64,000 bases of DNA from contig NZ_JAERSF010000005.1 of NCBI RefSeq assembly GCF_016735615.1, forward strand, positions 186,001 through 250,000, in the 5' to 3' direction. The notes below the pieces were generated by a model. It had not been told where the DNA came from, searched no databases, and saw only the letters and a list, made by a program, of their open reading frames with translations. The stretch comes from Flavobacterium tagetis. GTDB lineage: Bacteria > Bacteroidota > Bacteroidia > Flavobacteriales > Flavobacteriaceae. The translations under genes and the position numbers were made by a program. Within the stretch, counting starts at the first letter, position 1. Each line of letters begins with the position of its first letter. This document shows positions 1 through 8,302 of the stretch, in pieces.

Positions 1-1991
1 CAAAAACTATCAATGAAACCAAGGCTACAGCAGTTTACGAAATCATAAATAAAACTCCCGGAGTCTTAATGGTAAATCTAGGAAACGAACAGCACATGAT
101 GTCTATTCGTCAGCCTATGACCACAAATGCCTATTATCTGTATTTAGAAGACGGATTGCCAATTCGTCCAATGGGAATTTTCAACCACAATGCGTTATTG
201 GAAATAAATCAATACAATCTGCAAAGTATTGAAGTTGTAAAGGGTCCTGTTTCTTCTTTATACGGACCAGAAGCTGTCGGCGGAACTATCAATTTAATTT
301 CGATTAAACCTCCTGTTGATCCTGAGTTTAAATTCGGAATTCAAGCTGACAATTATGGCTACAGAAGATTTCAGGCCGCAGGTGGCGCCAGAATTGGAAA
401 AGTTGGCTTTCATATTGCAGGAATTTCAAGTTTACAAGAAAATGGCTGGATGACCTATTCTGATTACAATAAAGATAATCTGAATGCGAGAATTGATTAC
501 AACATTTCTCCTTCTACCCGACTGATCAGCAATACGATGTACGGAAAATATTATTCCGACATGAGCGGAACTGTCAATGAAGAAGCTTTCAACAACAGAA
601 CTTACAAGAGCACTTCTGATTTTACCTATAGAAAATCTGATGCTTTGCGAACTCGTTTAACATTAGAACACGACTGGAATAGCAATTCTAGCAGTTATAT
701 TACCGCTTATTTGCGTGACAATAAATTAGGGCAAAATCCGTCATACGGAATCAAATGGAGTCCAACTGTAAATCCTACAACGGCTAAAGGTGAAGTAAAT
801 TCAAACAACTTTAAAAGTTATGGTGCAATTGGACAACATACTCAAAAATTTGATTTTTTAAACACGAAACTTGTGGCTGGAGCTTTGTACGATTATTCTC
901 CTGTGACTTATTGGTCGTATGTAATTGATTTAAAAGCCAATTTGAATCCAGGACAGCCAGGAAAACAAACGGTAGATTCGTATGAAATCATTGCAGAACA
1001 TCCAGATTCTAAGCTTTCAGATTATACAGCCGATATTTTTAACACTGCTGGTTATGCACAAATTAGTTTTAATCCGATTGAGAAATTAATTGTTACTGTT
1101 GGCGGGCGTTATGACAATATGAAAGTGAATTATGATAATGCAATTGATCTTTCTACAGGAAGCAAAGTATATGACAAATTTACTTTTAAGGCTGGAGCTA
1201 ATTACAATCCTGTAGAATTTGCCGGTTTTTATGGCAATTATTCTCAAGGTTTTGCGCCTCCGGGAATTACTTCAATTTTTAGAGCTAAGCCAGGAACTGG
1301 CGGCACATCAGGCGTTCCTGCCGAATTTTATTATAACCTGCAACCAGCAGATTTCGATAATTATGAAGTTGGCGGATGGCTTTCTTTCTTCGAAAATAAG
1401 CTAAACCTTGATTATGCTTTTTATTATATGGAAGGTAAAAATGAATTATTAAATATCAAGCTTCCAGATAATTCTACAGATTATCGTTCAGCTGGAGAAA
1501 CACGTCATAAAGGAATCGAGTTTGGAGCTTCATATAAACCATCAAAACAATTCAATATTCGTCTTGGCGGAACTTATGCACAACATACTTATATTGATTT
1601 CAAGCTTTCAGACAAACCATCAGATCCTATTCAGGATTTAAACGGTAAAGAAATGCCGTCTGCTCCAAAATGGTCAGGAAATTCAGAAGTTACTTATTAT
1701 CCTAATTGGCTTCCAAATCTAAGAACGTCTTTAGAATGGCAACTTGTAGGCAGTTATTATCAAGATCAAATCAATACGGTAAAATATGACGGCTACAATA
1801 TTTTCAATGCCAGAATTGGTTATCAATGGAAAAAAATTGAGGTTTATGGAAATGTGCTAAATCTTACTGACAAATTGTACGCTTACAATGTTACCAGAAC
1901 CAATGTTGCCAATGCACAACCAACCTATACTGCTGCTGCGCCAAGGACATTTGTATTCGGAATTCAATATAATTTTTCATTAAAAAAATAA
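1..1991 (+). CDS. TonB-dependent outer-membrane receptor, 5' part missing
   Basis: Active-transport receptor of the outer membrane, driven by TonB/ExbBD; the ligand cannot be told from sequence. The frame is open from base 3, and upstream residues read KTINETKATAVYEIINKTPGVLM, so the gene begins outside the window and the first in-frame Met (base 69) is internal. What is visible is the second half of the plug (YYLYLEDGLPIRP, then IEVVKGPVSSLYGPEAVGGTINLI) followed by a long beta-barrel with alternating strands and a final segment ending FVFGIQYNFSLKK. The last strand reaches the usual aromatic-rich C-terminus, so the 3' end is intact. The PepSY membrane protein 83 bases downstream suggests a siderophore or haem-type substrate; that is inference from context. 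Confidence 0.93.
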   Translation, partial: KTINETKATAVYEIINKTPGVLMVNLGNEQHMMSIRQPMTTNAYYLYLEDGLPIRPMGIFNHNALLEINQYNLQSIEVVKGPVSSLYGPEAVGGTINLISIKPPVDPEFKFGIQADNYGYRRFQAAGGARIGKVGFHIAGISSLQENGWMTYSDYNKDNLNARIDYNISPSTRLISNTMYGKYYSDMSGTVNEEAFNNRTYKSTSDFTYRKSDALRTRLTLEHDWNSNSSSYITAYLRDNKLGQNPSYGIKWSPTVNPTTAKGEVNSNNFKSYGAIGQHTQKFDFLNTKLVAGALYDYSPVTYWSYVIDLKANLNPGQPGKQTVDSYEIIAEHPDSKLSDYTADIFNTAGYAQISFNPIEKLIVTVGGRYDNMKVNYDNAIDLSTGSKVYDKFTFKAGANYNPVEFAGFYGNYSQGFAPPGITSIFRAKPGTGGTSGVPAEFYYNLQPADFDNYEVGGWLSFFENKLNLDYAFYYMEGKNELLNIKLPDNSTDYRSAGETRHKGIEFGASYKPSKQFNIRLGGTYAQHTYIDFKLSDKPSDPIQDLNGKEMPSAPKWSGNSEVTYYPNWLPNLRTSLEWQLVGSYYQDQINTVKYDGYNIFNARIGYQWKKIEVYGNVLNLTDKLYAYNVTRTNVANAQPTYTAAAPRTFVFGIQYNFSLKK

Positions 1992-1997
1992 TATTTA

Positions 1998-2059
1998 GCC
2001 ACTGATTAAAATGATTAACACAGATTAAATAATCTTTTCTAATCTTTTAAATCTGTGGC
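1998..2059. repeat. Intergenic inverted repeat, GCCAC(A)GATT family
   Basis: Starts GCCACTGATT and ends AATCTGTGGC, with internal direct words GATTAA and AATCTTTT. Same family as 51228-51308 and 20084-20101. It fills the gap between the receptor gene and the PepSY gene. Confidence 0.75.
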
Positions 2060-2074
2060 AAAAAAAATTTAACT

Positions 2075-3670
2075 ATGAATAAAGAAACCAATAAAAAATC
2101 TTTGAAAAAAGATTCCAAATTCATCAAAAAAGTCAAACAAAACATGTACAAATGGCATCGTGTTATTGGATTGATTACAATTGTTCCGGTAATTTTCTGG
2201 ACATTTTCTGGTTTGATGCATCCATTTATGGCGCACTTTTTCAAACCTGAAATTGCTCATGACAAAATCGAACAAGCCACTATCGATAAAAGCCAATTGC
2301 ATTATTCTATTCAGGAAGTTTTGCTGAAAAATGAAATATCGCAATTCAAAAATTTTAGAATTGTCACTTTTAATAATTCAACATATTATCAGTTAAAAAC
2401 TATTCTTGGCGAACTTTGGTATTACGATGTTTCGACTGCTAAAAAACTAGAAAACGGAGATCAAAAATACGCTGAATGGCTGTCTCGTTATTTCTTAGAT
2501 GACCAAAAAAGTCCTGTAAAACACAGCGAAGTTGTAACCGAATTTACTTCGCAATACAAATATGTAAATCGTTATTTGCCTGTTTACAAATTAAGTTTTA
2601 ATCGCCCAGATGGCATGCAGGTGTATGTAGAAACCTCATCTAGTAAATTGGCGACTTATAACCCAATTTCTCGACAAGCTTTTATCTGGTTTTTCGACAC
2701 ATTTCATAACTGGTCTTTTATAGATGCCATAAGCAATAATAGCATCCGAATCATTACAATGATTTTCTTACTGTCAATTATTGGGTTTTCTGCCTTGAGC
2801 GGTATTCTAATCTATGGTTTGCTTTGGAAACAATTCAAAAAAACAGATAGTTTAACGCCAAAAAAAGGATTGAGAAAATACCATCGTCAAATTGGAATCT
2901 GGGTTTCGCTTTTCACTTTGACTTTTGCTTTTAGCGGTGCGTATCATGCGACTACAAAATGGGCGCCTTACACGTTATCGCAAATGGTTTACGAACCAAC
3001 TTTTGTGACCAAAGAAATTCCTAGTGCAAACAATAATCTTATTTTAGATTGGAATCGTTTTCAAAACATCAGTTTAATTACATTGAATGACACTATTTAT
3101 TACAGATGTCACTTACTTGAAAAAGAAACAAAAAGGTTCAAAATACCAAAATCAGATTCGAAATGGAATAAAAAAGAAGATTCAAAATCTGAAGTGGTTT
3201 ACATTAATGCAACAACAAATAAAGTTGCACCAAATCTCGATTTGGAATATGCTGAGTTTTTAGCTTATTATTTTACTGACGGAGCTCCAAAAGCTTCTTG
3301 TTGCGAAATGATCGACACTTCTGAAGATGATTCCCAACTTTCATTCGAAAATATAAAATTGCTTGAATCAAAAGTTTTAACCGATTTTGATAGCAGAGAA
3401 TACGGTTTTGTCAACAAGAGACTTCCGGTTGTAAAATTGGCCTATGATACGCCAGAAAAAACAACTTATTTTATTGAAACCTCAACATCAAGATTGGCAG
3501 CAGTTGTCAATAATTCAGATCGGATTGAAGGCTATTCTTTTGCCATTCTTCATAAATTTTTATTTATGGATTGGGCTGGAAAAAATATTCGCGATCTGGC
3601 AACAGTTTTAGCTGCTTTGTCGATTCTAATTGTTAGTCTTTTAGGTTTTGTTCTTTTTCTGAAAAAGTAA
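2075..3670 (+). CDS. PepSY-associated TM (PiuB-like) membrane protein, internally duplicated
   Basis: Inner-membrane protein of the PepSY_TM class, often next to TonB receptors and linked to iron-siderophore uptake or periplasmic ferric reduction. Membrane helices are visible at about residues 30-50, 222-250, 270-290 and 508-528. The 531 residues fall into two related halves: KWHRVIG (26-32), VNRYLPVYKLSF (164-175) and YVETSSSKLATY (184-195) are matched by KYHRQIG (268-274), VNKRLPVVKLAY (446-457) and FIETSTSRLAAV (466-477). The start follows an A-rich stretch just after an intergenic repeat. It is probably co-transcribed with the receptor, though the repeat between them may lower read-through. 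Function in iron uptake is inferred from family and context. Confidence 0.88.
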   Translation: MNKETNKKSLKKDSKFIKKVKQNMYKWHRVIGLITIVPVIFWTFSGLMHPFMAHFFKPEIAHDKIEQATIDKSQLHYSIQEVLLKNEISQFKNFRIVTFNNSTYYQLKTILGELWYYDVSTAKKLENGDQKYAEWLSRYFLDDQKSPVKHSEVVTEFTSQYKYVNRYLPVYKLSFNRPDGMQVYVETSSSKLATYNPISRQAFIWFFDTFHNWSFIDAISNNSIRIITMIFLLSIIGFSALSGILIYGLLWKQFKKTDSLTPKKGLRKYHRQIGIWVSLFTLTFAFSGAYHATTKWAPYTLSQMVYEPTFVTKEIPSANNNLILDWNRFQNISLITLNDTIYYRCHLLEKETKRFKIPKSDSKWNKKEDSKSEVVYINATTNKVAPNLDLEYAEFLAYYFTDGAPKASCCEMIDTSEDDSQLSFENIKLLESKVLTDFDSREYGFVNKRLPVVKLAYDTPEKTTYFIETSTSRLAAVVNNSDRIEGYSFAILHKFLFMDWAGKNIRDLATVLAALSILIVSLLGFVLFLKK

Positions 3671-3674
3671 AGAA

Positions 3675-3752
3675 AAGGTTCTGAGGGACTAAGATTCTAA
3701 GGTTCTAAGAAAAAAACTTAGCATCTCAGAATCTTAGTATCTTAGAACCTTA
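3675..3752. repeat. Intergenic array of CTAAG/CTTAG words in inverted arrangement
   Basis: Left half reads along TTCTAAGGTTCTAAG, right half along CTTAGTATCTTAGAACCTT, forming a hairpin-like array between two convergent genes. A related array is at 39693-39780. It could end transcription from both sides; no other terminator is seen here. Confidence 0.7.
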
Positions 3753-3758
3753 AAAAAT

Positions 3759-4421
3759 TTATCTTGGATTATCTTGATAATAACGCTCTTCAATTCGTTT
3801 TATATCTTTTATCGAGTTTTTTGCCCATAATAAACGTTTAACTAAAATTTCTTCTTCAGATAATTTCCAATCAATATCTGATCTACGAAGCCTATTAGTC
3901 AAACTTTGAATAATAATTGCAGCAGAAACTGAAATATTCAAACTTTCTGTAAAACCTACCATTGGTATTTTTAAGAAACCATCGGCATTGTCCATAATTT
4001 CTTTTGATAAACCTTCTTTTTCTGTTCCAAAGAATAAAGCGCTTGGTTTTGTAATATCAAAATCTTCCAACATGCAATCTTTTTCGTGCGGTGTTGTCGC
4101 AATAATTTGATATCCTTTACTTTTCAGATCAGAAAGGCATCCTGAAACCGAATCAAATCGATTGATGTCAACCCATTTTTGAGCGCCTAAAGCGATTTCT
4201 TTATCGATTCTTTTTCCAAAACGCTGCTCAATTACATTTAATTCCTGAATTCCGAAAACTTCACAGCTTCGCATTACCGCACTTGTATTATGCATCTGAT
4301 AAACATCTTCTACTGCAACTGTAAAATGTTTTGTTCTATTTTCTAGTACTTTTAAAAAATTAGCTTTTCTATTATCAGTTAATATGTTTTCTAAGAATGC
4401 GAGATAATCTAAATCAATCAT
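3759..4421 (-). CDS. TrmH/SpoU-family RNA 2'-O-methyltransferase
   Basis: SPOUT-fold methylase that puts a 2'-O-methyl group on tRNA (Gm18) or rRNA using SAM. The three SpoU motifs are present: NTSAVMRSCEVFG, LFFGTEKEGLS and MVGFTESLNISVSAAI, the last two forming the SAM-binding knot. The reading frame extends upstream to base 4478, but a -7 promoter element (TATTTTTG) lies at 4439-4446 and the upstream residues are low-complexity. I therefore place the start at MIDLDYLAFLENIL (base 4421), giving 220 aa. It lies 61 bases after the sulfotransferase gene but has its own promoter, so it need not belong to that cassette. The exact target RNA is not decided by sequence. Confidence 0.9.
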   Translation of the reverse strand: MIDLDYLAFLENILTDNRKANFLKVLENRTKHFTVAVEDVYQMHNTSAVMRSCEVFGIQELNVIEQRFGKRIDKEIALGAQKWVDINRFDSVSGCLSDLKSKGYQIIATTPHEKDCMLEDFDITKPSALFFGTEKEGLSKEIMDNADGFLKIPMVGFTESLNISVSAAIIIQSLTNRLRRSDIDWKLSEEEILVKRLLWAKNSIKDIKRIEERYYQDNPR

Positions 4422-4438
4422 TTTATTTATGTTTGGCG

Positions 4439-4446
4439 CAAAAATA
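4439..4446 (-). promoter_or_regulatory. -7 promoter element for the TrmH-family gene
   Basis: On the minus strand this reads TATTTTTG, matching the Bacteroidota -7 consensus TAnnTTTG. It sits 18 bases before the chosen ATG. No clear -33 TTG is seen at the usual spacing. Confidence 0.5.
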
Positions 4447-4482
4447 CATAAATTAAAGAGAAAGAAGAATCCATCCAAATTT

Positions 4483-5451
4483 TCAACGTGCTAAATCTTC
4501 AATGAAATTGGCATTAAGCTTTTCGTGAAGCAGATTAACTTCATCCAAATTAACAGACAAAATATCATCTTTATAAGAATCTCCGACGAAAGCAACATTT
4601 TCATTTTTAGAATGTTTTTTAAGACGTTCCAACATTAGATTTATTTCATTTTCAGAAAAATCGACATCAATAAAACATATAAATCGTTCTATTACATTTT
4701 TCATTCCGTCATTATAATTAAGCATAATTATATTGCTATCAGCTTCATAAAAATCTAAAAAACCTTGAAAATATTTTTCTAAAACTAAAGCTTGATATTG
4801 CTGGAAACTTATCTCTTGAATCTCTTTAGAAGTAATCCCAAAAACACTCGACGGAATTAAATTTGGCACCATATGCATTCCTGCCATCTTTTGGTGTGAT
4901 CTTAAAACCTCTCCTGGATTTCGATACAATAAAGCAAAAGGAATTTCTGGAAAAACCGACCTAAGATAAGAAGCCTTAAAAATGCTCCACGCATCCAATT
5001 TCACAATAAGATTCTTTTGCTCTGGAAATCTCTTCTGTCCAAGCAATCTGATAACCGATTCGAGCAAAACCGTTTTGGTATGTAAATCAAAAAAGTTACT
5101 TCTTAAAATCTCATCTATAATAGGAGCTTCAGACACTATAATATTTTCAGACGACATTGCCAAAGACTGACTCAACATCGTAGATCCGCATCTTGACACA
5201 TGAAAAACCAAGCCTTTTAATTCTACAAAATCGAGTTCTTTAGACCAATCAATTAGATTTTCTGCTGTGCTTATTAATTTAAACCGTTTTAAGTTATAGC
5301 TATGGCTACTGCATATCGCAATTGTTTCTTCAAAAAAAGGTTCTGCAAAAGGGATATCTGACAAATAAAGCCACTCAAAATAGACTTCATTCTCGCTTTC
5401 AATCAATTTAATTGGAAGCCAATTAGAAATAATATGTTGCATATTTTCCAT
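4483..5451 (-). CDS. PAPS-dependent sulfotransferase family protein
   Basis: Predicted to move a sulfuryl group from PAPS to a hydroxyl or amine acceptor. The 5'-phosphosulfate loop is VSRCGSTMLSQSL (residues 85-97) and the 3'-phosphate-binding motif is LLYRNPGEVLRSHQK (174-188), in the spacing usual for the Sulfotransfer_1/3 families; 322 aa fits. No signal peptide, so it is cytosolic. It starts 2 bases after the stop of the 2-oxoglutarate hydroxylase gene, and an APS kinase gene heads the same set, so the PAPS donor is made by the first gene and used here. The acceptor is unknown; a product hydroxylated by the neighbouring enzyme is the natural guess. Confidence 0.85.
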   Translation of the reverse strand: MENMQHIISNWLPIKLIESENEVYFEWLYLSDIPFAEPFFEETIAICSSHSYNLKRFKLISTAENLIDWSKELDFVELKGLVFHVSRCGSTMLSQSLAMSSENIIVSEAPIIDEILRSNFFDLHTKTVLLESVIRLLGQKRFPEQKNLIVKLDAWSIFKASYLRSVFPEIPFALLYRNPGEVLRSHQKMAGMHMVPNLIPSSVFGITSKEIQEISFQQYQALVLEKYFQGFLDFYEADSNIIMLNYNDGMKNVIERFICFIDVDFSENEINLMLERLKKHSKNENVAFVGDSYKDDILSVNLDEVNLLHEKLNANFIEDLAR

Positions 5452-5453
5452 TT

Positions 5454-6143
5454 TTATGAGTTCATTTGTGATTGAAGTTCAGCGATAATTTTAGCATTCG
5501 TTTCTGATGGATTTCTTGAAAGCTCTGCAATAATCTGTCGTTTTACCTCATCTGAATGCTGTGTTTTGGGTACAAAATTCACATCAAAACCCATTTTAGA
5601 AAACAATTCATCCGACCAATCATTTCTGATGCAATCCAAAGTCAAATGAATTCTAGGTTCTGAACTTTTATTCTCAACACTATGTGGCAATTGAAAATTG
5701 GCATACCAGCACTCCCCCATTTTCATTGGAACTAATTTCTTATCTACATAAAAATAAACTTCAGAATTGGTAACAATAGGAACGTGAATTCTAAAAAAAC
5801 CATCTTCATATGAAGTATCATTATCAACGTGCTCTTTTATCTCGCTATCAGGATCGAGTCTTAACAATCTCACAGCTTCCTTTTCGCACTCAAACCAATC
5901 CATTATTTCTTTAAAATATGGACAACTGTCAAGCAAAGACGTATTTTTATATTCTTTATCAGGAAAAGATAAAATATCATTTTCTAAACCAGATTGTGAT
6001 CTTAAAGAAACGCTCGTCCATTTTCCTTCATACCGATAAGTATTAAAATGCGGTGTCCATAAATTAGTCTCGCAAGTCTGTAAATCGTTTTGCAGTTTTT
6101 CTATCGAAAAAGAAATCGGAAGCTGACAGGAAGAAGGGTTCAT
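5454..6143 (-). CDS. 2-oxoglutarate/Fe(II) hydroxylase, aspartyl/asparaginyl beta-hydroxylase family
   Basis: Predicted non-haem iron dioxygenase of the Asp_Arg_Hydrox cupin class. The metal triad is H105-x-D107 (EHVDND) and H154 (QLPHSVEN), and the 2-oxoglutarate arginine is R164 in PRIHLTLD. The length, 229 aa, fits soluble bacterial members, including free-amino-acid hydroxylases such as cis-proline hydroxylases, rather than the membrane AspH of animals. The last 45 residues form a helical tail that contains two similar IIAEL words. It starts 5 bases after the APS kinase stop and ends 2 bases before the sulfotransferase start, so the three are surely one transcript. The substrate is unknown; a hydroxyl added here could be the site that is then sulfated. 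Confidence 0.85.
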   Translation of the reverse strand: MNPSSCQLPISFSIEKLQNDLQTCETNLWTPHFNTYRYEGKWTSVSLRSQSGLENDILSFPDKEYKNTSLLDSCPYFKEIMDWFECEKEAVRLLRLDPDSEIKEHVDNDTSYEDGFFRIHVPIVTNSEVYFYVDKKLVPMKMGECWYANFQLPHSVENKSSEPRIHLTLDCIRNDWSDELFSKMGFDVNFVPKTQHSDEVKRQIIAELSRNPSETNAKIIAELQSQMNS

Positions 6144-6148
6144 AAGCC

Positions 6149-6676
6149 TTAAAATTTTAAATTGCTAATTATAAAATTGTATAGTTTATTGGCAGAAACC
6201 GAAACAGTTTCTGAATCTGTTTTTAATATTAAATCTGCTTTTTCTGGAATTTCAAAAACATCACTTATACCGGTAAAACTTCTAATTTTATTTTGATCAT
6301 GGTCTGGTAACAAAGCTCTTTTGTATAATCCTTTCGGATCTCTTTCTATCAAATTATCAATGGAACAATCTAGAAATACAGTTTTTACAAATTCAAAAGC
6401 TCTCAATTCATTTCTAACATTTTCATAGGGATTTATAACCGACATCAGAACAATTTTATTTTCTTCAATCAAGCTTCGGCCAACGTTAAAAAGACGTCGT
6501 ACATTTTCGCAGCGGTCTTCTTTAGAAAATCCCAAATCTTTAGAGATTGTCTGCCGATAAACATCGCCATCTACTATTTCTGCTTCGTAATTATTTTGAA
6601 GCAGCAGATGCCTGACATTTTGTGCCAAAGTCGTTTTTCCTGAACCAGAAAGCCCTGTAAATTGAATTAAAATCAT
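6149..6676 (-). CDS. cysC: Adenylyl-sulfate (APS) kinase
   Basis: ATP + APS gives PAPS + ADP in the cytosol. Seen: Walker A GLSGSGKT (8-15), DGD (36-38), the APS-binding RCENVRR (55-61), KGLYKRA (115-121) and the lid FTGISDVFEIP (134-144). At 175 aa it is a little shorter than stand-alone CysC (about 200). No ATP sulfurylase (cysD/cysN) or PAPS reductase gene is near, so it is not part of an assimilation operon here. It heads the cassette with a hydroxylase and a sulfotransferase, which argues that its PAPS feeds sulfation. It is divergent from the sirtuin gene across a 166-base gap with no strong promoter match on this strand. Confidence 0.92.
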   Translation of the reverse strand: MILIQFTGLSGSGKTTLAQNVRHLLLQNNYEAEIVDGDVYRQTISKDLGFSKEDRCENVRRLFNVGRSLIEENKIVLMSVINPYENVRNELRAFEFVKTVFLDCSIDNLIERDPKGLYKRALLPDHDQNKIRSFTGISDVFEIPEKADLILKTDSETVSVSANKLYNFIISNLKF

Positions 6677-6798
6677 TTTGAATCACTTTTACCAAACCTG
6701 ACATTAAAATTAAATAATTCAGAAAGAGAGACAAAGCGTATAAACCCCCATTCTTTTATCTAAAAAAGTATAGCTTCTCCTTACCATTTACTAAACAT

Positions 6799-6829
6799 TT
6801 GAATAAAGAAATCACTATTTTTATCTTTT
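6799..6829 (+). promoter_or_regulatory. Probable promoter of the sirtuin gene
   Basis: TTG at 6799-6801, a 20-base spacer, and TATCTTTT at 6822-6829 (7 of 8 to TAnnTTTG). The start codon is 13 bases downstream. Confidence 0.4.
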
Positions 6830-6842
6830 AATAAAACTAAGA

Positions 6843-7544
6843 ATGAAAAAGAAACTTGTTGTTTTAACAGGAGCAGGAATCAGTGCTGAAAGCGGCATAA
6901 AAACTTTTCGCGACAGCGATGGTTTATGGGAAGGATATGATGTAATGGAAGTTGCAACTCCAGAAGGCTGGCATAAAAATCAGGAATTGGTTCTAGATTT
7001 TTATAACAAAAGACGCCAACAGTTAAAAGAAGTAAATCCGAATCTTGGTCACACAATTTTGGCTGAATTAGAAAAAGACTTCGACGTGCAAATTATCACG
7101 CAAAATGTTGACGATCTTCATGAACGTGCAGGAAGCACAAACGTTTTGCATTTGCATGGCGAGTTGCTAAAAGTACGAAGCACTCAAAATAAAAACCTGA
7201 TTTTAGACTGGACTGAAGATTTGTATACAGGAGATTTAGATGCAAACGGACATCAATTGCGTCCGCATATTGTTTGGTTTGGTGAAGAAGTTCCTGCACT
7301 CGAGGAAGCCATTGACATTACCGAAACCGCAGATTATTTTGCTGTAATTGGTACTTCTCTGCAAGTTTATCCTGCCGCTGGATTAATTTCTTATACTCCA
7401 AATACAACTCCAGTTTTCTATATTGATCCAAAACCTATTTCGATTCCGAATCTTAGAAATAAAGTCGAAACGATTGCCAAATTTGCTTCTGAAGGAGTTG
7501 CCGATTTAAGAGAAAAATTACTAAACTTAGAAAAAACAATATGA
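6843..7544 (+). CDS. cobB: Sir2-family NAD-dependent protein deacylase
   Basis: Sirtuin that removes acyl groups from lysines using NAD. Motifs: GAGISAESGIKTFRD (10-24) for NAD binding, TQNVDDLHERAG (86-97), catalytic H105 in LHGEL. Tyr54 and Arg57 (FYNKRR) match the Y-x-x-R pair of SIRT5/CobB-type enzymes that prefer succinyl and malonyl groups. The protein has no cysteine at all, so the four-Cys zinc site usual in the small domain is missing and that segment (111-138) is short. 233 aa is typical. The stop overlaps the start of the next gene (ATGA), so the two are translationally coupled. Confidence 0.92.
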   Translation: MKKKLVVLTGAGISAESGIKTFRDSDGLWEGYDVMEVATPEGWHKNQELVLDFYNKRRQQLKEVNPNLGHTILAELEKDFDVQIITQNVDDLHERAGSTNVLHLHGELLKVRSTQNKNLILDWTEDLYTGDLDANGHQLRPHIVWFGEEVPALEEAIDITETADYFAVIGTSLQVYPAAGLISYTPNTTPVFYIDPKPISIPNLRNKVETIAKFASEGVADLREKLLNLEKTI

Positions 7545-8233
7545 TTTTCGAAAGTTGGTTACAGCAATTATTTCCGTTTAATCTATTCTGGCTCTTTGTT
7601 TTCTTTTTAATAGAAAACTCATTGTTAGTTATTTTATCTGTTTTAATTGGAAAAATATTGGAACCAGAAAACACTTTTTTAAAGCATAAAGATCGGAAAT
7701 GGGTACTTTCTACGCTACTTTGCAACACATTCATCACTTTAATTGGTTTTGAATTGTATCGCTATGGAATTCTAAAAATAGATTTTTCAGCTTCTATTAA
7801 ACTTATCATTTTTGATACGCTTTTATTGATTCTTTTAATGGATCTTTTCATGTTCGTTTTTCATTTTCTGGTTCATCATTTAAAATGGCTTTACCCAATT
7901 CATAAACTGCATCACACGCATGTAGAAACCAACGTTTACAGTTTGTATGTCCTTCATCCGATAGAAACTCTGGGTTTTGGATTTATTTGGCTGTTTTTAA
8001 TTACGATTTTGAAGTTTAATTATCTGAGCATCATTATTTATCTCATTCTAAATCTGTCTTATGGAATATTCGGACATTTAAAAAAAGACATATTTTCGTC
8101 TTTCTGGTACAGCAATTACTTTACAAAATGGATTTCTACTACGAAATTTCATAATGATCATCATAAAAATGAATCTCACAATTACGGTTTTTACTTTACA
8201 ATTTGGGATAAAATTTTCAAAACCATAATTTAA
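7541..8233 (+). CDS. Sterol desaturase / fatty acid hydroxylase family membrane protein
   Basis: Predicted membrane di-iron enzyme that hydroxylates or desaturates a lipid. Histidine boxes are HFLVHH, HKLHHTH and, near the C-terminus, FHNDHH, the pattern of the FA_hydroxylase family. Several hydrophobic helices occupy the first 100 residues and about 145-165. It overlaps the sirtuin gene by 4 bases. The substrate is unknown; in flavobacteria members act on carotenoids, fatty acids or sterol-like lipids. Confidence 0.85.
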   Translation: MIFESWLQQLFPFNLFWLFVFFLIENSLLVILSVLIGKILEPENTFLKHKDRKWVLSTLLCNTFITLIGFELYRYGILKIDFSASIKLIIFDTLLLILLMDLFMFVFHFLVHHLKWLYPIHKLHHTHVETNVYSLYVLHPIETLGFGFIWLFLITILKFNYLSIIIYLILNLSYGIFGHLKKDIFSSFWYSNYFTKWISTTKFHNDHHKNESHNYGFYFTIWDKIFKTII

Positions 8234-8269
8234 GCATCAATATAGCTTTCAGAAGTTTTAACAATAGCT

Positions 8270-8277
8270 TATATTTG
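8270..8277 (+). promoter_or_regulatory. -7 promoter element for purB
   Basis: TATATTTG, exact match to TAnnTTTG, 25 bases before the ATG. No convincing -33 TTG. Confidence 0.5.
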
Positions 8278-8302
8278 CACCTTTCGAAAAAACAACATCA
8301 CA

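Noticed and set aside
3675..3752. CRISPR-like array
   Set aside because: Words are 7-10 bases with irregular spacing and inverted in the second half; no unique spacers and no cas genes in the window.
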